A stretch of 17,642 bases of DNA, from the NCBI GenBank assembly GCA_902773285.1, contig CACYDS010000033.1, positions 1-17,642 of the forward strand. Direction: 5' to 3'. A program made the position numbers and the translations under genes. The DNA comes from an uncultured Pseudomonadota bacterium (GTDB taxonomy: Bacteria > Pseudomonadota > Alphaproteobacteria > RUG11792). Shown here one piece after another: positions 13,983 to 17,642 of this stretch (positions are counted from its first letter, which is position 1; the number at the start of each line of letters is the position of its first letter). The notes beneath the pieces are model-generated. The model was not told the origin of the DNA. It saw only the letters and a list, made by a program, of their open reading frames with translations, and did not search any database.

Positions 13983-15227
13983 ATGCCCAAAATAAAGACT
14001 ATGACGTTGGGATGTCGATTTAACTATTATGAGACAGAAGTTGCTAAATCGATAGTCGAAAAGATAGCACCAGTTGATGACATTGTAATAGTAAATACAT
14101 GCGCTGTTACTCAAGAAGCTGAACGCCAATCAAAGCAAGCGGTGCGAAAAGCACTTCGCGAAAATCCAAAAGCTCACGTGATTGTGACTGGTTGTGCGAC
14201 AGTAACTGCAGAGAAATATTTTAATGAATTAGATGGCATTAAGATAATTTCTAATAGCAAAAAAAGTGATCCAAAAGCATATGTAAGTGTAGCAGGATGT
14301 TCGGGGATTTCGGTCGCGAGGAATGAAGAAATTCCAGAGGATGGCGATGAAATGTTCGCAAATAGAGTGCGCGCATTTTTGCCAATCCAAAATGGTTGTG
14401 ATCATTTTTGTACGTATTGCATCGTTCCCTACACTCGCGGGAGGTCGCAAAGTTTACCTCTGTCAATTATCATTCGCAGGATAAATCATCTTATATCTAT
14501 CGGCTTTAATGAAGTTGTGTTATCAGGTATAGATATAACGTCATATAAATATGAAGAGGCCACACTTGCAGGAGTGATAACAGAAATACTCTTAAAAACA
14601 TCAATAGAAAGGTTGCGTATTTCATCGATAGATCCTGCTGGCGTTGATGAAAAATTATTTAACTTAATAATAAATGAAGAACGCATTATGCCACATTTTC
14701 ATTTAAGTATTCAATCTGGTGACAATAATGTGTTGAAGGCAATGCGACGCCGGCATACCCGGGATACTGTAATAAAGCTATGTAGTGATATTCTTGCAAA
14801 ACGTCCTGATGTTGTCTTTGGAAGCGACTTTATTACAGGATTTCCAACAGAAACAGACAGCATGTTCGAGAATACATTGAAGCTTGTGGATGAAGCTCAT
14901 CTATCTTTACTGCACGTTTTTCCATTTTCACCACGGACTGGCACCGTGGCTGCGAAAATGATACAGCTCCCGACCACAATCGTCCACGAACGAGCAAAAA
15001 TATTACGAGAAAAAGCTCAGCAAGCGAAGAAAAAATTGTGCCAATCGTTTGTAGGCAAACAAGTTACGGGAGTTGTAGAAAAATCGGTCCATGGCATTTC
15101 GATTGGCAAGACAGCTTCATTCCTCCCGTTTTCCTTTCTAGATGAGCTCCCACCACGAAAAATCATAAGTGGGATAGTAACAGATTTCAGCGACGAATAT
15201 CTAAATTTAGCGCTTCTTCACCCATAA
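13983..15227 (+). CDS. mtaB: tRNA (N6-L-threonylcarbamoyladenosine37-C2) methylthiotransferase MtaB
   Basis: This radical-SAM enzyme adds a methylthio group to t6A37 of ANN-decoding tRNAs. The 414-residue protein has the N-terminal UPF0004 domain with three cluster cysteines: Cys11 in LGCRFNYYETE, Cys40 in IVNTC and Cys71 in VTGC. The radical-SAM motif is CxxxCxxC (Cys139, 143, 146) in NGCDHFCTYCIVPYTRGRSQ. A C-terminal TRAM domain lies at about 345-412. LGCRFN.YETE and VLSGIDITSY point to MtaB rather than MiaB or RimO. I chose ATG 13983, directly after the transporter's stop, because the protein then starts at the family position. GTG 13959 and ATG 13962 upstream are possible and would overlap the transporter gene. 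It is the last gene of the dnaA cluster. Confidence 0.93.
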   Translation: MPKIKTMTLGCRFNYYETEVAKSIVEKIAPVDDIVIVNTCAVTQEAERQSKQAVRKALRENPKAHVIVTGCATVTAEKYFNELDGIKIISNSKKSDPKAYVSVAGCSGISVARNEEIPEDGDEMFANRVRAFLPIQNGCDHFCTYCIVPYTRGRSQSLPLSIIIRRINHLISIGFNEVVLSGIDITSYKYEEATLAGVITEILLKTSIERLRISSIDPAGVDEKLFNLIINEERIMPHFHLSIQSGDNNVLKAMRRRHTRDTVIKLCSDILAKRPDVVFGSDFITGFPTETDSMFENTLKLVDEAHLSLLHVFPFSPRTGTVAAKMIQLPTTIVHERAKILREKAQQAKKKLCQSFVGKQVTGVVEKSVHGISIGKTASFLPFSFLDELPPRKIISGIVTDFSDEYLNLALLHP

Positions 15228-15383
15228 GTATCTATTATCAAGATCCATATATTGTTGCTTTTAACTAAGCAAACATTCCACAAAAATTGCGACACCAAAA
15301 AACACTAATTTGCATCACATAACCATGAATCAGTTAACCTTATCATCCCAATCGCACTGTCAGTCAATATATTACGGCTATCT

Positions 15384-15407
15384 GTTGACGCCATCGCGGG
15401 CGTCAAC
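15384..15407. terminator. 9-bp GC-rich hairpin between mtaB and the MarR-type gene
   Basis: Arms gttgacgcc (15384-15392) and ggcgtcaac (15399-15407) pair perfectly around atcgcg. It lies between the convergent stops of mtaB (15227) and the MarR-type gene (15424). On the plus strand a T7 run follows at about 10 bases. The hairpin is 17 bp past the MarR-type stop, so it could serve either gene. The preceding 150 bp (15228-15380) show nothing else I can name. Confidence 0.5.
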
Positions 15408-15423
15408 TATTCTTACATTTTTT

Positions 15424-15876
15424 TCAAATTCTGTTATGAAGCACCTCATTCCAAAATCTTTCGACATCTTTTAAAAATGCAATACCAACGTTGATATCCA
15501 GTTTTATTTTTGTCTTTTTTGTCGCCAATTCCAAATGATTATTGAGCGCTTTATCTATTTTGGCGCAAAGCTCTATACCTTTTTTAGTTAATTTGATGAT
15601 TGTAGCTCTTTTATCATAATCGGACGGAACTGTTGATATATACCCAGTATTTGTAAGTTTTTTGATGTTATATGAAGCATTTGACCCCAAATAATATCCT
15701 CGTGACATGACCTCACCTATGGTCACTGCATTATCGCTAATGTTCAGCAATATTAGTGCTTGGATTGCCGTCAAATCTGTATATTTCGCACGGTCTAGCT
15801 CTTGCTTCAGTGCTTCCAGGAACAATTTATAGTTTTTTTCACCATAAATTGAAATATTTATACAACTGTTATTCAT
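15424..15876 (-). CDS. MarR-family transcriptional regulator, LdtR-like
   Basis: The 150-residue protein has a winged helix-turn-helix at about residues 34-100 (DLTAIQALILLNISDNAVTI, then GEVMSRGYYLGSNASYNIKK). The wing contains DKRATIIKLTKKG. The RGYYLGSN.SYN recognition-helix region is characteristic of a MarR subgroup widespread in alphaproteobacteria that includes LdtR of Liberibacter, which controls an L,D-transpeptidase gene and stress tolerance. Conservation of this helix suggests the same type of DNA site, but the regulon here is unknown and no transpeptidase gene is in the window. The start ATG 15876 has a weak upstream GAGTGAAA. It is divergent from a glycosyltransferase gene across a 247-bp AT-rich spacer with a palindrome, so autoregulation and control of the neighbour are plausible. 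Confidence 0.88.
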   Translation of the reverse strand: MNNSCINISIYGEKNYKLFLEALKQELDRAKYTDLTAIQALILLNISDNAVTIGEVMSRGYYLGSNASYNIKKLTNTGYISTVPSDYDKRATIIKLTKKGIELCAKIDKALNNHLELATKKTKIKLDINVGIAFLKDVERFWNEVLHNRI

Positions 15877-15930
15877 AAAGTTTCACTCGATAAAACTACC
15901 TCTCAACTAAATGATACTGTAATTTGGTTA

Positions 15931-15954
15931 AATATTCATTAATTTTTGAATATT
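15931..15954. promoter_or_regulatory. Palindrome in the MarR-glycosyltransferase spacer, possible operator
   Basis: The arms aatattca (15931-15938) and tgaatatt (15947-15954) are perfect inverted repeats separated by 8 bases, 55 bp upstream of the MarR-type start. MarR proteins bind imperfect palindromes near their own promoters, so this is a candidate. The AT-rich background makes chance palindromes common, and the 8-base gap is longer than is usual for MarR sites. Confidence 0.3.
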
Positions 15955-16062
15955 ATTTTATGCATGAGTAATTATCTCAGAATTAAAATTAGGAATTATT
16001 CTAAAAAAATATTTTTTATATTTTAGTGATAATCTTATTAGTACCAATTATAATTTTTGTCC

Positions 16063-16092
16063 TTGCTGAATGAGTGACATGACAAATATACT
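16063..16092 (+). promoter_or_regulatory. Promoter candidate for the glycosyltransferase
   Basis: TTGCTG at 16063-16068 and TATACT at 16087-16092 are 18 bp apart, giving a start near 16099 and a short leader to the ATG at 16124. It resembles the rpsU promoter in this window (TTGCCT, 17 bp, TATACT). A TATAAT at 16049-16054 is an alternative without a good -35. Confidence 0.5.
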
Positions 16093-16123
16093 AAGATAGA
16101 GGAATGGCGGTTGAGAATCAAGA

Positions 16124-17134
16124 ATGAAGTCACAACATATAATTCATATTGTCTATGCTTGTTTATTTCTTGTAATGTTTGTTTTCTGTTTTTATACATA
16201 TAAAATAATAAATGACATAAATTTGCAAGTTACAAATCAGTTAAATAGATTTACGACAAACTTAATGAAGAATCCTTATAATTTCTTGCATAAAGTAATT
16301 ATGAAAGAAAATTTAAGGAAGTATACCTATGTGTTAAATCGCGTAAAAACGCAGAAAACTTTTCCTAATCCATACCCGCATAAAATTTGGTTCTATTGGA
16401 ATGAAAGTTTGGAAAAGGCTCCCAAAATCGTTCGTATATGTCTGAAAAGTATTAAGATGCATATTCCAGATATGGATGTTGTAATCCTAGATAAAAACTC
16501 CGTGAAGAAATATATCAAACTTCCGGAGCATGTGCTGAAAAAATATGAAGATGGCATCATTTGCGAAGCGCATTTCTCTGATATCGTGCGAATTAATTTA
16601 TTGAACGAATACGGTGGCATGTGGCTTGATAGCACAGTATTTCTCACTGGCGCCATTCCAGAAGATATGCTTAATGCTGATTTTTTTGCGCCATCTTTAT
16701 GTGATATAAATCCAAAAAAATTATCTGACTTTAAATATAAGAATTTGCTGTTACCTGGGGTATTTTGTAATTATTTTATGTATGTTGCCAATCCACATAA
16801 TTACGTTATGGAATGTATGGTTGCATTTTTAAATGAGTATTGGAAAGACAGGAATTGGTCAGATTATTTTTTGTTTTATGAATTTACGGCAATAGCTATG
16901 GAGGAAGATCGTCAATTTTTTGACACCATAATGCATATGCTTCGTAATCATTACTACCCTGAAAAAGCATTTTTAAATCTCGATGCAAAATTGAATGAAC
17001 AATATGATCCCAAAATATGGAAACAGTTGAAGAAATTTCCTGTGCATAAAATTTGTGGCGCCACATACTGGGAAAAACGCAAAATCATTAGTGGTTCATT
17101 TGCTGAAAAACTTGTAAATGAAAAATTAAATTAA
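16124..17134 (+). CDS. Membrane-anchored glycosyltransferase, capsular polysaccharide synthesis (Caps_synth) type
   Basis: The 336-residue protein starts with a transmembrane segment at about residues 6-25 (IIHIVYACLFLVMFVFCFY), then a linker, then a catalytic domain from about 85. The sequence KIWFYWNESLEKAPKIVRIC, followed by VVILDKNSVKKYI, CEAHFSDIVRINLLNEYGG and MWLDSTVFLTG, is typical of the Caps_synth / GT32-like fold. Asp154 and Asp169 (WLDS, the DXD-like position) would bind metal and the sugar nucleotide. It would act at the inner membrane on a cell-surface glycan; donor and acceptor are unknown. It stands alone, not in a polysaccharide cluster, divergent from the LdtR-like regulator and converging on rpsU. 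It is markedly A/T-rich. Start ATG 16124 follows a promoter candidate but only a weak Shine-Dalgarno sequence. Confidence 0.85.
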   Translation: MKSQHIIHIVYACLFLVMFVFCFYTYKIINDINLQVTNQLNRFTTNLMKNPYNFLHKVIMKENLRKYTYVLNRVKTQKTFPNPYPHKIWFYWNESLEKAPKIVRICLKSIKMHIPDMDVVILDKNSVKKYIKLPEHVLKKYEDGIICEAHFSDIVRINLLNEYGGMWLDSTVFLTGAIPEDMLNADFFAPSLCDINPKKLSDFKYKNLLLPGVFCNYFMYVANPHNYVMECMVAFLNEYWKDRNWSDYFLFYEFTAIAMEEDRQFFDTIMHMLRNHYYPEKAFLNLDAKLNEQYDPKIWKQLKKFPVHKICGATYWEKRKIISGSFAEKLVNEKLN

Positions 17135-17139
17135 CCTTG

Positions 17140-17168
17140 CAAAAAAATAGGGTGCCAAAGCACCCTAT
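17140..17168 (-). terminator. Rho-independent terminator of rpsU
   Basis: Read on the minus strand, a 9-bp perfect stem (atagggtgc / gcaccctat, plus-strand arms 17147-17155 and 17160-17168) with a 4-base loop is followed by a run of T. It begins 3 bp after the rpsU stop. On the plus strand no T run follows, so termination is mainly for rpsU. Confidence 0.92.
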
Positions 17169-17170
17169 AG

Positions 17171-17374
17171 CTAGTACCCTTCGATAGAAAGCCTTCTTCT
17201 GCTTAACTTGCGCGTCCTTCTCAAGGATTCGGTCCGCTTACGTGCTTTTTTTACCGAAGGTTTTTCAAATCTTCTATGGAGTTTTATATCCTTATAAATT
17301 CCCTCTCTTTGCATCTTTTTTTTCAAAATGCGTAAAGCATGGTCTATATTATCGCCATTTACAGTTACTTCCAT
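17171..17374 (-). CDS. rpsU: 30S ribosomal protein S21
   Basis: S21 is a small basic protein of the 30S platform near the anti-Shine-Dalgarno sequence that helps initiation. The 67-residue product matches the family: MEVTVNGDNIDHALRILKKK, then MQREGIYKDIKLHRRFEKPS and a basic tail KKARKRTESLRRTRKLSRRR. ATG 17374 is the family start; a GGGAG Shine-Dalgarno sequence lies 7 bases upstream and is directly extended by a run of nine G (plus-strand C at 17384-17392). An in-frame upstream start at 17410 would add a Gly-rich extension unlike the family. The gene has its own promoter (17425-17453) and terminator (17140-17168), so it is a complete single-gene unit. Confidence 0.96.
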   Translation of the reverse strand: MEVTVNGDNIDHALRILKKKMQREGIYKDIKLHRRFEKPSVKKARKRTESLRRTRKLSRRRLSIEGY

Positions 17375-17383
17375 TCTTAGTCT

Positions 17384-17392
17384 CCCCCCCCC
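17384..17392 (-). repeat. Nine-base poly-G tract fused to the rpsU Shine-Dalgarno sequence
   Basis: The plus strand shows nine consecutive C, so the rpsU mRNA has nine G running straight into the GGAGA ribosome-binding site. It is the only such G/C homopolymer in an otherwise AT-rich window and is a candidate slippage site. Confidence 0.8.
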
Positions 17393-17424
17393 TTTCCAAT
17401 AACAAAACACTCAATCATAGGAAC

Positions 17425-17453
17425 AGTATACACAATTTGCTAACGCCAGGCAA
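17425..17453 (-). promoter_or_regulatory. rpsU promoter
   Basis: On the minus strand, TTGCCT (plus 17448-17453) and TATACT (plus 17425-17430) are separated by exactly 17 bp, close to the sigma-70 consensus. Transcription would begin near 17418, leaving a leader of about 45 bases that includes the poly-G tract. Confidence 0.7.
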
Positions 17454-17486
17454 TACTGGGATTGCAAAACAAATTAACAAAAAAGT

Positions 17487-17642
17487 ATATTGAACTTTTG
17501 AGTATTGGGGATTAGATGGATAAACGGCGTTAGAAGTTTGCAAGGCCTGAGAATATAAATGTTTGTGGAAGGCTGGAATTATAAAGGATACACAAGTGTC
17601 CATGCGCCAAAAATGAAACAGATGTTAGAACTCGCAATAGCC
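17487..17642 (+). pseudogene. Decayed paralogue of the left-edge gene, running off the right edge
   Basis: At 17510-17544, 31 of 35 bases match the reverse complement of 1-35; the four differences are all transitions. In translation IRWINGVRSLQ corresponds to IGWTNGARSLQ of the left-edge gene. Upstream, aaaagtat and the 23-base distance to the matching block are the same in both copies, but the left ATG is ATA here (17487). TGA at 17499 and TAA at 17556 interrupt the frame. After the TAA the same frame stays open from ATG 17559 to the window end (MFVEGWNYKGYTSVHAPKMK, then QMLELAIA), which may be the next part of the same protein or a re-initiated fragment. I do not recognise the family. Confidence 0.5.

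Noticed and set aside
15999..16018. A7-T6 type palindrome (aaaaaaatatttttt) in the MarR-glycosyltransferase spacer
   Set aside because: Low-complexity A/T palindromes arise easily in such AT-rich spacer; without conservation it cannot be called an operator or a terminator.
1..17642. CRISPR array, toxin-antitoxin pair, restriction-modification or other defence system
   Set aside because: No regularly spaced repeats and no proteins with recognisable nuclease, methyltransferase, toxin or antitoxin motifs were found among the supported genes.

Overview
The window looks like a stretch of chromosome from an AT-rich, probably host-associated alphaproteobacterium. The Rickettsiales or Holosporales are the best guess, by inference. 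The signs are: strongly A/T-biased third codon positions; a MarR-type regulator of the alphaproteobacterial LdtR kind (conserved RGYYLGSN in the DNA-binding region); an organophosphate:phosphate-antiporter type transporter of the sort obligate intracellular bacteria use to take host sugar phosphates; several secreted proteins with no family I recognise; and a decayed acquired gene. The standard code is used: TGA ends real genes and Trp is TGG.

Layout. (1) 1-750, minus strand: the first 19 codons of a gene leaving the left edge (1-58), then a Vat/CatB-type acetyltransferase pseudogene (136-750) carrying four separate lesions. (2) 819-3196, plus strand: nth (endonuclease III) and a 534-residue secreted protein of unknown function. 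(3) 3226-5390, minus strand: infA followed 2 bp later by uvrB, with a 28-codon tryptophan-rich ORF candidate upstream of infA. (4) 5715-7935, plus strand: a D,D-carboxypeptidase (peptidase S11) and a 360-residue secreted unknown, closed by a perfect 12-bp hairpin. (5) 8021-8758, minus strand: a 245-residue membrane-anchored unknown. (6) 8996-15227, plus strand: tyrS, then a tightly packed cluster of a SlyB-like glycine-zipper lipoprotein, a second small lipoprotein (TTG start, overlapping), dnaA, an OPA-family MFS transporter and the tRNA methylthiotransferase mtaB. (7) 15424-17134: an LdtR-like MarR regulator divergent from a membrane-anchored capsule-type glycosyltransferase. (8) 17147-17453, minus strand: rpsU with a clear promoter, a 9-G tract against its Shine-Dalgarno sequence and a textbook terminator. 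(9) 17487-17642: a decayed paralogue of the left-edge gene, in the opposite orientation.

Most genes are housekeeping: DNA repair (nth, uvrB), translation (infA, tyrS, rpsU, mtaB), replication initiation (dnaA) and envelope (dacA-type enzyme, SlyB-like protein, glycosyltransferase, LdtR-like regulator). Around them lie secreted or membrane-anchored orphans and degraded foreign genes. I see no complete defence system, CRISPR array, tRNA or complete insertion sequence. The best leads are the outward-facing paralogous remnants at both ends, the decayed antibiotic-acetyltransferase gene, the poly-G tract at rpsU, and the LdtR-like regulator beside an orphan glycosyltransferase.
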